Below, piece by piece: positions 23,419 through 32,507 of a DNA stretch of 64,000 bases. Source of the DNA: Flavobacteriaceae bacterium UBA5544 (GTDB taxonomy: Bacteria > Bacteroidota > Bacteroidia > Flavobacteriales > Flavobacteriaceae); the NCBI GenBank assembly GCA_002426755.1, contig DINI01000002.1, positions 130,366 through 194,365 of the forward strand, given 5' to 3'. Made by a program: the position numbers and the translations under genes. How positions within the stretch are numbered: the first letter of the stretch is position 1; the number at the start of each line of letters is the position of its first letter. Under the pieces are notes generated by a model. The model was not told the DNA's origin. It saw nothing but the letters and a program-made list of their open reading frames with translations, and searched no databases.

Positions 23419-23967
23419 ATGAAAAAAATAACATTGATGCTGGCAGTACTGCTTTTTATATCAGCCAATACGATTGCACAAGAAATTAAGTGGGTCACTT
23501 TTGAAGAAGCTTTGGCTCTTCAAAAGAAGAAGCCTAAAAAAATTATGATGGATGTGTATACCAGCTGGTGTGGACCTTGTAAAATGTTGGACAAAAACAC
23601 TTTTCAAAATCCAGATGTGGCGAAGTATGTGAATGATAACTACTACGCGGTAAAATTTAATGCAGAAGGAAATGACGTGATAAAATACAAAGACGTTACT
23701 TACACCAACCCGGGTTATAAAGCTGAAATGGCATCTAGAAGAAACGGTGTTCATGATTTAGCGCGCCTGCTTCAGGTGAATGCTTACCCAACCATTGTTT
23801 TCTTTGATGAAAAAGGAGAAACAATTTCTCCAATTCGTGGGTATCAGAATCCTCAACAATTGGAGCTGTATCTTAAAATGTTTAAAGATGATAAACACAA
23901 GGATATGAAAACACAGGAAGATTTTAATACCTATTATTCTGCCTTTGTTCCAGTGTTTAAGGGATGA
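23419..23967 (+). CDS. Secreted thioredoxin-fold protein
   Basis: A 182-residue thioredoxin-family protein with an N-terminal signal peptide (KKITLMLAVLLFISANTIAQ). The active site is WCGPC with C51 and C54, followed by KMLDKNTFQNPDVAKYVND, then the cis-Pro region NAYPTIVFFDEKGE. The architecture fits a periplasmic DUF255/thioredoxin_7-like disulfide reductase. Probably maintains cysteines of exported proteins; no partner is encoded next to it. Its 3' end converges on comEC with a 4-bp gap. Confidence 0.9.
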   Translation: MKKITLMLAVLLFISANTIAQEIKWVTFEEALALQKKKPKKIMMDVYTSWCGPCKMLDKNTFQNPDVAKYVNDNYYAVKFNAEGNDVIKYKDVTYTNPGYKAEMASRRNGVHDLARLLQVNAYPTIVFFDEKGETISPIRGYQNPQQLELYLKMFKDDKHKDMKTQEDFNTYYSAFVPVFKG

Positions 23968-23971
23968 AAAA

Positions 23972-26011
23972 TTAAAATCTCAATATAAAAGCTCCCCTTT
24001 CGTTGGTATGATGAAAAGGGATTTTTTCTTTTTCACAAGTTATTTTCCAACGTTGGACATAGGATTTGTAATTACTTCCATCAGCAATAATCACTTTTGG
24101 TTGCAATGAATCAATCATTCGATTTAGATTTATTTTTGGTGAATTACGAAGTAAAACATAATCAGGTTTAAAGGATTGGACATTGTAAACGCCCAAGCTA
24201 TCAATGACCAATAGCTTTTCATCTTTTAAACTATAAACTGAAGACAATTCAGAATCTACAATTGTTGAAATTGATTTACCAACCTTGTAATTTCTTATTA
24301 CGTTATCTTTTTCCTTTGATATACTATCCAAATTATCAGCAACAACTAATCTGTCATTTTGCTTCATTCCAATCAACGTAAATTTGCTTTTATGAAAAAT
24401 GACAAATTCATTGGTTTGCAGTTGATATTTTTTAAATATGAATGCTCCTTGAAGAATTAGAACCGCCACCAAAACAAATATCAATCTTTGATAATTTGGT
24501 CTCTTGAAATATGAGAACATAGAAATTATGAGGATATATGAGGCTAGAACAAATAGAATTCCAAATGAAATATTTCTAAATACAAAGCTCTCTTGCTGCG
24601 AAACCCAAGATACAAAATCGTTCATCGTACTAATGCAAAACCCAAATGCATCTGCGATAAATGGAGGCAAGAGGTTCATCAGAGCCAAAATAATAACGAT
24701 GATTCCGAAACCTAAAATAAAACCCAAAAATGGCAGTATTACTAAATTGGACAAAAAGAACAGGCCTGGAAATTGATGGAAATAGTATAAGCTAATAGGA
24801 ACAACACCTATTTGCGCAGCCGTGGTTACACATATCAGTTGCCAGAAATAATTGACCAATTTCAATTTTGGATACCATAAACCCGCAAGTATAGGTTTTA
24901 TACTCGCAATGGCTAAAACAGCAGCATAACTCATTTGAAACCCAACATCAAATAAAAATAGTGGTTTAAAAAGGAGCAAAAATAACATCGAAATAGCCAA
25001 TGTGTTGTAAATGTTGGCTGGTCGATTTAAATTCATTCCAATTGCTACGACAATAAACATTCCGACTGCTCTCATAACCGAAGGAGATAACCCTGCAATG
25101 ATTGCAAAACCGCAAAGTATCAAAACAAGAAGAATGGTTTTTATTAATTTGCCATACTTTATCCACTCAATCGGTTTAAACAGCCAATTCAGCATCAATA
25201 AGATTATGCCTACATGCAGACCCGAAACTGCCAGAATATGAATGGCACCAGCATTAATGTAGTTATTATAAGTATCCTGACTGATATCTTTCCGTTGCCC
25301 CAAAAGTAAGGCATGAATTATAGCTAATTCATCAGTTTTGAAATTGTAAAGTTTTAGCTTTTGGTCAATTTTCGCTCGAAGTTGAGCGGCAAACCCATAA
25401 ATAGTGTGTGCTTTCGAACGGATTTGTATTAATTCACTTTTATCAACCGATATTTGATGCTCTATATACCGTTTGCTTAAATAATTTTTATAGTTAAATT
25501 GATAAGGATTCAAAGGTCTATTTAATTCGGATAGAGTGGATGAGGTTGCCAAAACATCATCGACTTGTATTGCATTGGAAAGTGGATTTTTTTGAACATT
25601 CAACAATAATTTTCCTGTAGCCTGTTTGTCATCAATTTTTAAAATTTTGACCACATATTTATGATGGTAAGCAGTAGGTTTTAACACCTCTCGCACTTGG
25701 AAAAGTATCAATGCAGAGGAGTCCTTTTCAATAGAAACAACGTTGGAATAATGATTTTTGAACTGTCTTTGGTCATGAAGATTCACCACCAACATTCCAA
25801 TACAAATCATGGTTAGAAATGCAATCATTCCAAACCAAACGGTTTTTTGGATTTGATTTTTGCTTATCAGCAGAGAAACCACTAAAAGAATCATCAAGCC
25901 AAAACTACTATATAGAATAAGTTCTGTTGAAATGATTAAACAAGAAGCAATAATAATACCGACAATCAAGCAAAGCGTTAGCTTAATAATGGTAAAATTG
26001 AGCAGTTTCAT
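23972..26011 (-). CDS. comEC: ComEC/Rec2-family DNA uptake channel protein
   Basis: Multi-spanning membrane protein of the ComEC/Rec2 family, which forms the inner-membrane channel for single-stranded DNA in natural transformation. The start at 26011 (MKLLNFTII) overlaps the upstream gene's TGA by 4 bases, giving 679 residues. The DUF4131-like N-terminal segment (about 1-200) precedes the competence domain with ALLLGQRKDIS, NAGAIHILAVSGLHVGIIL and AGLSPSVMRAVGMF (about 215-330). Many transmembrane segments follow. The C-terminal about 120 residues form a shortened, lactamase-like tail without an obvious complete metal site. The family identity is firm; competence of this organism is not shown. 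Confidence 0.92.
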   Translation of the reverse strand: MKLLNFTIIKLTLCLIVGIIIASCLIISTELILYSSFGLMILLVVSLLISKNQIQKTVWFGMIAFLTMICIGMLVVNLHDQRQFKNHYSNVVSIEKDSSALILFQVREVLKPTAYHHKYVVKILKIDDKQATGKLLLNVQKNPLSNAIQVDDVLATSSTLSELNRPLNPYQFNYKNYLSKRYIEHQISVDKSELIQIRSKAHTIYGFAAQLRAKIDQKLKLYNFKTDELAIIHALLLGQRKDISQDTYNNYINAGAIHILAVSGLHVGIILLMLNWLFKPIEWIKYGKLIKTILLVLILCGFAIIAGLSPSVMRAVGMFIVVAIGMNLNRPANIYNTLAISMLFLLLFKPLFLFDVGFQMSYAAVLAIASIKPILAGLWYPKLKLVNYFWQLICVTTAAQIGVVPISLYYFHQFPGLFFLSNLVILPFLGFILGFGIIVIILALMNLLPPFIADAFGFCISTMNDFVSWVSQQESFVFRNISFGILFVLASYILIISMFSYFKRPNYQRLIFVLVAVLILQGAFIFKKYQLQTNEFVIFHKSKFTLIGMKQNDRLVVADNLDSISKEKDNVIRNYKVGKSISTIVDSELSSVYSLKDEKLLVIDSLGVYNVQSFKPDYVLLRNSPKINLNRMIDSLQPKVIIADGSNYKSYVQRWKITCEKEKIPFHHTNERGAFILRF

Positions 26012-26595
26012 AACACCCGACGCGCCTGTACGAAGGCAAAATACCAATACCTTTCCGCTAAAGAAGACACAATAACCCCAGCACTGGTTGACGCATGGAT
26101 AAACTCAACTTGACCTTCATGGACATGGGTTACCAAAGCAACATGGCTGATTTTTCTACTTTTGCCATTGGTGGCAAAAAACAGTAAATCACCCTTTTGG
26201 ACTTCTTTTAAATCAATCCAATCACCCGTCAAAGCAATATCACCACTAGACCTCGGAAGTGAAATGCCTTCACTGCCAAAGGCCGTTGTAACTAAACCAG
26301 AGCAATCCATGCCTTTTTTATCTGTCCCGCCATATTTATAACGAACACCTTCAAATTTCATGGCATAGTCGATTATATCTTCCGCCAATTTAGAATTTGA
26401 ATTGCGGCTATTCGGCTCATTAATAGATGGGTAGTCGGAAGTTGTATTCCTTCTTCGGTCATCACGATCTATGATTGGTTTTGATGGTCTAGAAGAAACA
26501 GTCGTATTGCTTTTGGATGAATTTTTTGAATGTTTTGAAGATTTGCAACTATAGAAGCAAGTAGTAAGACATAAAATAAATAGAATCTTTTTCAT
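26008..26595 (-). CDS. NlpC/P60 (C40) peptidase lipoprotein
   Basis: Cell-wall peptidase, 195 residues. MKKILFILCLTTCFYSC is a lipoprotein signal ending at the lipobox Cys (residue 17). A low-complexity Ser/Lys/Asn linker follows. The NlpC/P60 domain (about 75-195) shows YKYGGTDKKGMDCSGLV with the catalytic Cys and ISHVALVTHVHEG with the catalytic His. It likely cleaves peptidoglycan stem peptides. Its TGA overlaps the comEC ATG, and it follows lpxB by 7 bp on the same strand. Confidence 0.93.
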   Translation of the reverse strand: MKKILFILCLTTCFYSCKSSKHSKNSSKSNTTVSSRPSKPIIDRDDRRRNTTSDYPSINEPNSRNSNSKLAEDIIDYAMKFEGVRYKYGGTDKKGMDCSGLVTTAFGSEGISLPRSSGDIALTGDWIDLKEVQKGDLLFFATNGKSRKISHVALVTHVHEGQVEFIHASTSAGVIVSSLAERYWYFAFVQARRVL

Positions 26596-26602
26596 TAAAA
26601 GT

Positions 26603-27718
26603 TTACTTTTTCAGGGCATTAAAAATTAATTTGGCTGCTTTTTCGCTGGCACCTTGTCCACCAAGTTTTTTCTCGAGTTCAAAATAATCCAAAAATAGTT
26701 GTTCTCGTCTTTCTTTGGTTAAGATATTATCCAATTCTTTCTTCAATCGTTTTGGGTTAAAGTCATTTTGAATCAATTCGGTGACAACTTCCCTGTCCAT
26801 AATCAAATTTACTAGAGAAATATACTTAAGCGTAATAATGCGTTTTGCAATCTGATACGACAACCAGCCACCTTTATAACAGACAACTTGCGGCACTTTG
26901 AACAAAGCGGTTTCTAACGTTGCTGTGCCTGATGTGACTAAGGCTGCGGTTGAGATGCTCAATAAATCATAAGTTTCATTGTTTACAAATGAGATATTCA
27001 TGCCTTTTATAAACATATCATAGAATTCTCTGTCCTGACTCGGTGCGCCAGCTATCACAAATTGATAATCTGGATAATATTTGACGATGCTCAACATCAC
27101 TGAAAGCATTTTTTTGATTTCCTGTTTTCGGCTGCCAGGCAATAGCGCAATGATTGGTTTGTCATTTAAACCATGGGTTGCCTTAAAAGTGTATTCGTCC
27201 ACCTGGTGTCTATTGGCGATGGCATCTATGAGAGGGTGGCCAACGAAATGCACTTTGTAATTGTGTTCCTTTTCATAAAAGTCCTTTTCAAAAGGTAGAA
27301 TGACATGCATGGCATCAATGTCGCGTTTAATGGATTTGACTCTTCCTGCTCTTGAAGCCCAAACTTGCGGTGAGACATAATAATTGGTTCTAAAACCTTT
27401 CTCTTTTGCCCATTTGGCAATTCGCAAATTAAATCCGGAATAGTCAATAAAAATAATGGCATCAGGATTATAGCTTTCAATGTCAGCTTTGCAAAACGCC
27501 AAATTTTTTGAAATGGTTTTTAGATTCATCACGACTTCTGCAAAACCCATGAAGGCTAATTCTTTGTAATGCTTGGCAATGTTTTTATCCACATTGCGCA
27601 TCAAATCGCCACCCCAAAACCTAAAATGTGCATCAATATCTTGTTTTATCAATGCTTTCATTAAGTTGGAACCGTGCAAGTCTCCAGAGGCTTCGCCAGC
27701 GATGATGTAGTATTTCAT
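26603..27718 (-). CDS. lpxB: Lipid-A-disaccharide synthase LpxB
   Basis: Glycosyltransferase family 19 enzyme that joins UDP-2,3-diacylglucosamine and lipid X into the lipid A disaccharide at the inner membrane. The N-terminal IIAGEASGDLHGSNLMKAL is the hallmark motif. FIDYSGFNLRIAKWAKEKG, YYVSPQVWASRAGRVKSI, LPGSRKQEI and VTSGTATLETALFKVPQVVCYK follow in the usual order. Its 371 residues are normal. Present beside surE, as is common in Bacteroidota. Confidence 0.96.
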   Translation of the reverse strand: MKYYIIAGEASGDLHGSNLMKALIKQDIDAHFRFWGGDLMRNVDKNIAKHYKELAFMGFAEVVMNLKTISKNLAFCKADIESYNPDAIIFIDYSGFNLRIAKWAKEKGFRTNYYVSPQVWASRAGRVKSIKRDIDAMHVILPFEKDFYEKEHNYKVHFVGHPLIDAIANRHQVDEYTFKATHGLNDKPIIALLPGSRKQEIKKMLSVMLSIVKYYPDYQFVIAGAPSQDREFYDMFIKGMNISFVNNETYDLLSISTAALVTSGTATLETALFKVPQVVCYKGGWLSYQIAKRIITLKYISLVNLIMDREVVTELIQNDFNPKRLKKELDNILTKERREQLFLDYFELEKKLGGQGASEKAAKLIFNALKK

Positions 27719-27733
27719 AGTTTAAAACCGAGA

Positions 27734-27820
27734 GATTGGAAAAGAGAAAAGAGTATAAAGAAAATAAGTGGTAACGATTCTAATTTCATGTCTTTATTCT
27801 CTTTTCTCTTCTCTTCCATC
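27734..27820. repeat. Gene-free hairpin of AGAGAAAAGAG-type units between lpxB and the small membrane gene
   Basis: Left arm 27734-27764 (GATTGGAAAAGAGAAAAGAG...) and right arm 27788-27820 (...CTCTTTTCTCTTCTCTTCCATC) are long imperfect reverse complements. The loop is 23 bases. Outer TTTAAAA/TTTTAAA extend the pairing. Same design as the hairpins in the paa cluster but with another unit sequence. Confidence 0.75.
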
Positions 27821-27822
27821 TT

Positions 27823-28107
27823 TTAAATAAAATTAACCAAAAACGTCACAATCGCAACCAAAACCGTTGCCAAAATTACACCTCTAGCTCTATAATCCCG
27901 TTTCACTTTTATAAACAAAAAGAAGGCAATTAAATTAAGAATGGCTCCAATACTTACTAATTTACTAAAAAAACCTTGTGCAATAGATTGCTTGATGGTG
28001 GTCTCGATGCCATCACCATTACCAAAAATAAAAATTGCAGCTATCAATCCGATGCCATTGGCAATCAGACCGACAACAAACCCAATGAAAACTTCTTTTT
28101 TAATCAT
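27823..28107 (-). CDS. Small three-helix membrane protein, unknown function
   Basis: A 94-residue protein with three hydrophobic segments: about 5-27 (FIGFVVGLIANGIGLIAAIFIFG), about 48-67 and about 75-93. They are separated by short polar loops with a basic KVKRDYRARG between the last two. The start overlaps the end of surE by 8 bases, indicating co-transcription. No family was recognised. Confidence 0.75.
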   Translation of the reverse strand: MIKKEVFIGFVVGLIANGIGLIAAIFIFGNGDGIETTIKQSIAQGFFSKLVSIGAILNLIAFFLFIKVKRDYRARGVILATVLVAIVTFLVNFI

Positions 28108-28876
28108 TTAATTTCCAACTATTTAAATTTTGAATTGCATGATGCGCAGTTAAATCAAATTGAACGGGAACCACCGACACATAACCGTGTTCCAAAGCCC
28201 ATTCATCGGTATCTTCACCTTGATCTAAGTTAACAAATTTTCCTGTCAACCAGTAATAATCTCTGCCTTGGGGATTCTTTCGTTTGTCGAATTCTTCTTC
28301 CCAATTGGCCTTTGCTTGCCGGCATACTTTAATGCCTTTGATGTCTTTTTCTTTTAGATTTGGGAGGTTCACATTCAGCACGACACCGTTTGGAATCCCA
28401 TTTTTAAGAGCATTCTTTACAATGGTCTTGATAAATGGTTTGGAGGGTTCAAAATCAGCGTTCCAGTTATAGTCCAAAAGAGAAAACCCAATGGCGGGAA
28501 TTCCTTCAATTCCAGCTTCTAAAGCAGCACTCATAGTACCAGAATAAATAACATTGATTGATGAGTTGGAGCCATGATTTACTCCAGACACACATAAATC
28601 TGGACGTCTTTTTAAAATCTGTTTTATGGCAAGTTTTACACAATCGGCCGGGGTTCCGGAGCAACTGTACTCATCCTGTTCTCCTTTATCAACCGATACT
28701 TTTTCAACAAAGAGGGTTGAATTTATTGTAATTGCATGACCCATACCGCTTTGTGGGCTATCGGGCGCGACGACGACCACTTCTCCAAGTTCGTTCATGA
28801 CTTCAATCAGCGCTCGTATTCCTGGAGCTGTAATTCCATCATCATTGGTAACTAAAATAAGCGGTTTTTTAGACAT
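28100..28876 (-). CDS. surE: 5'/3'-nucleotidase SurE
   Basis: Stationary-phase survival phosphatase that dephosphorylates nucleoside monophosphates. LVTNDDGITAPGIRAL at the N-terminus gives the metal-binding DD pair. VVAPDSPQSGMGHAIT, SGTPADCVKLA and VSGVNHGSNSSINVIYSGTMSAA complete the active-site set. At 258 residues it has standard length. It heads a minus-strand group with the small membrane gene and lpxB. Confidence 0.96.
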   Translation of the reverse strand: MSKKPLILVTNDDGITAPGIRALIEVMNELGEVVVVAPDSPQSGMGHAITINSTLFVEKVSVDKGEQDEYSCSGTPADCVKLAIKQILKRRPDLCVSGVNHGSNSSINVIYSGTMSAALEAGIEGIPAIGFSLLDYNWNADFEPSKPFIKTIVKNALKNGIPNGVVLNVNLPNLKEKDIKGIKVCRQAKANWEEEFDKRKNPQGRDYYWLTGKFVNLDQGEDTDEWALEHGYVSVVPVQFDLTAHHAIQNLNSWKLND

Positions 28877-29168
28877 GAATTTATTTTTTTGAAGCCACTA
28901 AAATACATAAATTACGTTGGAATTACCTATATTGTTAGCTTTAACAAAAAATTAGTAGCCACAGGTTTTATTGGCATGGTTTTTTCTTTTACTTTAGTGA
29001 AAAATTATGGAATTCAGTTTTAATGAATTACACAATAATTATAAGGCTTTTAGGTTTTAAAATAGAATTTATACCCAAACACATGAAATGCCTATTAAAA
29101 AAATGTTGTTAATCAAAAGCAATTATTTAAGGCATTGCATCTGACCATTAAAAAACAAATAGAAACAG
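28877..29168. other. Intergenic region between divergent surE and the tail-specific protease gene
   Basis: An AT-rich 292-bp gap expected to hold promoters in both directions. No strict TAnnTTTG box was found. A 7-bp inverted pair, AATGCCT (29087-29093) and AGGCATT (29130-29136), lies in the protease leader. No ORF was supported. Confidence 0.5.
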
Positions 29169-31412
29169 ATGAAAACAATGAAAAGGAATTATAAACTGCT
29201 GTTGTTAGTGCTCTTGATGGCATTCGCTTCATGTAGTTTCACGACTAAAAAGTTTGAAGATCCGGATAAAGACAAATTGCTCATTCAGCTCATAACCTAT
29301 GTTCTTGAGCAAGGGCACTTCAACCCAAAAGATATCAATGATGATTTTTCTGAAAAAGTCTTCAACGGATATCTTGAACAATTAGATCCATTCAAAAGAT
29401 ACTTCTATGAATCAGATATTCAGGAATTCAGGGCTTATCAAGATAAACTGGACGACCAGATTAAGGCATACGACATCACTTTTTTCAATATGACTCATGA
29501 GCGTTTATTAAAACGTTTGGAAGAATCAAAAGAGATATACAAAGAAGTACTTTCTCACCCGTTTGATTTCAATATCAAAGAAGATTTTTCTACGGATTAT
29601 AAGGATTTAACCTATGTCAATTCTAAAAAGGAAATGGTCAATCGCTGGAGACAACAACTGAAGTTCTCTACAATTGCTAATTATGATGACTTAATTTCTC
29701 AACAGGATGAAAATTTTTCCGGAAAAAGGAATTTAAATGCCATGACAATTGATGTTGATGGGAAGGAAATGGATGTGCCAGTAGATCCTACTGAACAGTC
29801 AAAGAAATTTAACGATTCTGAAAAAAAATCAATTGAAAAAAAGTCGAATGTTGAGTTGGAAAAAGAAGCTAGAGCCGCAACGCTTAAATCTTTGGATGAA
29901 CTGTATGACTTTATTGATGATAGACAGCGTCAAGATTGGTTTTCTGTTTATATTAATGCGATAGTCGAAGAATTTGATCCGCATACGTTTTATTTTGCTC
30001 CAGAAGAAAAGGACCGTTTTGACGTGGCAATGTCCGGTAACTTTGAAGGTATCGGAGCAAGACTTCAGAAAAAAATGGATGCCATAACCATTAACGAAAT
30101 TATTAGTGGTGGACCAGCTTGGAGACAAAACGAATTAGAAGTTGGTGATCAAATACTAAAAGTAAAGCAAGATGACGACACCCCTGCGGTTAATGTCGTT
30201 GGAATGCGTCTGGATGATGCAGTAAAACTGATAAAAGGACCAAAAGGAACCAATGTGATACTTACATTGAAAAAAGTCAACGGAAACATTGAAGATTTGA
30301 CCATTACAAGAGATGTTGTTGAATTGGAAGAAACTTACGCCAAATCTTCTATTGTGAAAAAGGATGGGAAAACGTTTGGAGTCATCAATTTGCCAAAATT
30401 CTATGTAGATTTTGAAGATTATAACAAACGTAACGCAGCTTCTGATCTCAAACTAGAAATCGAGAGATTGAAAGAACAAGGTATGGAAGGTTTGGTATTA
30501 GATTTGAGAAATAACGGAGGAGGTTCTCTTCAAACCGTTGTGGATATGGGTGGCTTGTTCATTAAGGATGGACCGATAGTACAAGTTAAAACAGCTGGTG
30601 AAGAAAAAGAAGTATTGTCCGATAAAGACAGATCCATTGTTTGGGATGGTCCTTTGGTGATTTTGGTCAATGAATTGTCAGCTTCTGCATCAGAAATTTT
30701 GGCCGCGGCAATGCAAGATTATAAAAGAGCAATTATTATTGGAAGTAAGCAGACCTACGGTAAAGGTACAGTTCAAAATGTATTGGACTTGAATCGTATG
30801 GTGCGTAATAACACTAATGGCGACATGGGAGCGTTGAAATTTACAACGCAAAAGTTCTATCGTATCAATGGAGGTTCTACCCAATTGGAAGGCGTTAAAA
30901 GTGATGTGGTCGTTCCGGATCGTTATAGTTATATTGATTTAGGTGAAAAAGATCAAGAAAATCCATTGCCTTGGGATAAAATTGATGCAGTTGATTACAC
31001 CACTTTTGAGAATTATTACGATTACGACAATACCATCAAAAAAAGCAAAGAGCGCATGGCTCATAATGAACAATTACAGTTAATTGATCAAAATGCACAA
31101 TGGGTGAAAAAAATTAGAGATAAAGAAAGCTATCCATTGAATTATGAGGAGTATAAAGCTCAAATTAAATTGAATGAAGAAGAAGCAAAACGTTTTGAAA
31201 AACTATCAGATTATAAAACTGATTTAACCTTTACTTCGTTGCCATATGAAAATAAGCTAATGGACGCAGATAGTATTTTGAAAGAAAAACGTGATCGTTG
31301 GCATAAAAGTTTGAGCCAGGATGTTTATATTGAAGAAGCATTGAACGTATTGAATGACCTTAAAATGTCTTATCCGGTAAAAACAAAAGTAGCAACAAAT
31401 GCAAAACAATAA
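29169..31412 (+). CDS. prc: Tail-specific carboxy-terminal processing protease (Prc/CtpA, S41), lipoprotein
   Basis: Periplasmic serine protease that degrades or trims exported proteins from their C-termini, 747 residues. The N-terminus (KLLLLVLLMAFASC) is a lipoprotein signal. Residues about 30-230 form the helical N-domain. A PDZ domain follows (FEGIGARLQKK, SGGPAWRQNELEVGDQIL). The S41 catalytic domain has GLVLDLRNNGGGSL, the nucleophile in NELSASASEILAAAMQDY and the Lys in IGSKQTYGKGTVQ. A C-terminal DUF3340-like helical tail completes it. The stop is followed immediately by the next ATG, so the downstream permease is translationally linked. Confidence 0.94.
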   Translation: MKTMKRNYKLLLLVLLMAFASCSFTTKKFEDPDKDKLLIQLITYVLEQGHFNPKDINDDFSEKVFNGYLEQLDPFKRYFYESDIQEFRAYQDKLDDQIKAYDITFFNMTHERLLKRLEESKEIYKEVLSHPFDFNIKEDFSTDYKDLTYVNSKKEMVNRWRQQLKFSTIANYDDLISQQDENFSGKRNLNAMTIDVDGKEMDVPVDPTEQSKKFNDSEKKSIEKKSNVELEKEARAATLKSLDELYDFIDDRQRQDWFSVYINAIVEEFDPHTFYFAPEEKDRFDVAMSGNFEGIGARLQKKMDAITINEIISGGPAWRQNELEVGDQILKVKQDDDTPAVNVVGMRLDDAVKLIKGPKGTNVILTLKKVNGNIEDLTITRDVVELEETYAKSSIVKKDGKTFGVINLPKFYVDFEDYNKRNAASDLKLEIERLKEQGMEGLVLDLRNNGGGSLQTVVDMGGLFIKDGPIVQVKTAGEEKEVLSDKDRSIVWDGPLVILVNELSASASEILAAAMQDYKRAIIIGSKQTYGKGTVQNVLDLNRMVRNNTNGDMGALKFTTQKFYRINGGSTQLEGVKSDVVVPDRYSYIDLGEKDQENPLPWDKIDAVDYTTFENYYDYDNTIKKSKERMAHNEQLQLIDQNAQWVKKIRDKESYPLNYEEYKAQIKLNEEEAKRFEKLSDYKTDLTFTSLPYENKLMDADSILKEKRDRWHKSLSQDVYIEEALNVLNDLKMSYPVKTKVATNAKQ

Positions 31413-32507
31413 ATGAGTAAACCTAGTAGCTCATTAACTCAATTGGCGCTCCAAAAGTTCAAAAAGAACATTTGGGGCGTTTTAAGTTTTTGGTTTGTTG
31501 TGTTTGTCGGTTTCGTCTCGGTTTTTGCCTATGTATTCGCGCCAGATGATTCACAAAATGCCAACCAGATGCATTTGTCTATTCATTCAAAAAAGCCAGG
31601 TTTTGAGGTGCAAATACTGACCATTCCATCTCAATTGAAGAATGAACAGTCATTTTTCTCAAAACTCTTTTTCGGAACGCAAAATACGGACACCGAAATC
31701 CCAATAACTGGTTATAAAATTGAAAATGATGATTTGGTTTACACCGAATACGCTTCTGACGGATTGGAAGGTGTAAGTAAACAAATTTCATTGAAGACGT
31801 TTCCTCAAAATAACTATCAAAACTATATTAAAGGAAAAACATTCCTATTCGGAACAGATAAATACGGACGAGATTATTTGAGCCGAATTTTAATTGGAGC
31901 AAGAATTTCTTTTTTTATTGGATTCATCGCCGTGTTTATTTCTTTGGTCATCGGCATCTTTATGGGAAGTCTTGCTGGCTATTTCGGAGGAAAGGTTGAC
32001 GCAGTTATTATGTGGATTATCAATGTAACGTGGTCCATTCCTACGTTGTTGTTGGTCATCGCAATTACTTTGGCGTTGGGCAAAGGGTTTTGGCAAGTGT
32101 TTATTGCGGTCGGGTTGACCATGTGGGTAGAGGTGGCAAGAGTTGTAAGAGGCCAAATCATTAGCGTTAAGGAAATGCAATATGTCACAGCCGCAAGAGC
32201 CTTGGGTTTCAATGATTATAGAATTATCACAAGACATATTCTTCCCAATATTATGGCGCCAGTTATTGTGATATCGGCCGCTAATTTCGCCGCAGCCATT
32301 TTAGTGGAAAGTGGTTTAAGCTTCCTTGGGATTGGTGCACAGCCGCCAATGGCTAGTTGGGGAGCAATGATTAAAGACCACTACAATTATATCATCCTAG
32401 GAAAACCGTATTTGGCTTTAATTCCGGGGCTTTGTATTATGTTGTTAGTAATGGCATTTATGTTGATTGGTAATGCCTTGAGGGATGCTTTGGATGTAAA
32501 AGGTTAA
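31413..32507 (+). CDS. Oligopeptide/dipeptide ABC transporter permease (OppC/DppC type), orphan
   Basis: Inner-membrane permease, 364 residues, with one N-terminal transmembrane segment (about 22-42). A periplasmic insert of about 80 residues follows, then the binding-protein-dependent permease domain. The EAA loop appears as VTAARALGFNDYRIITRHILPNI. DKYGRDYLSRILIGARISFFIGF and ESGLSFLGIGAQPPMASWG are OppC hallmarks. No ATPase, binding protein or OppB partner is nearby, so it must assemble with products encoded elsewhere. It starts at the base after the protease stop, and its 3' end overlaps the converging engB by 4 bases. Confidence 0.92.
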   Translation: MSKPSSSLTQLALQKFKKNIWGVLSFWFVVFVGFVSVFAYVFAPDDSQNANQMHLSIHSKKPGFEVQILTIPSQLKNEQSFFSKLFFGTQNTDTEIPITGYKIENDDLVYTEYASDGLEGVSKQISLKTFPQNNYQNYIKGKTFLFGTDKYGRDYLSRILIGARISFFIGFIAVFISLVIGIFMGSLAGYFGGKVDAVIMWIINVTWSIPTLLLVIAITLALGKGFWQVFIAVGLTMWVEVARVVRGQIISVKEMQYVTAARALGFNDYRIITRHILPNIMAPVIVISAANFAAAILVESGLSFLGIGAQPPMASWGAMIKDHYNYIILGKPYLALIPGLCIMLLVMAFMLIGNALRDALDVKG

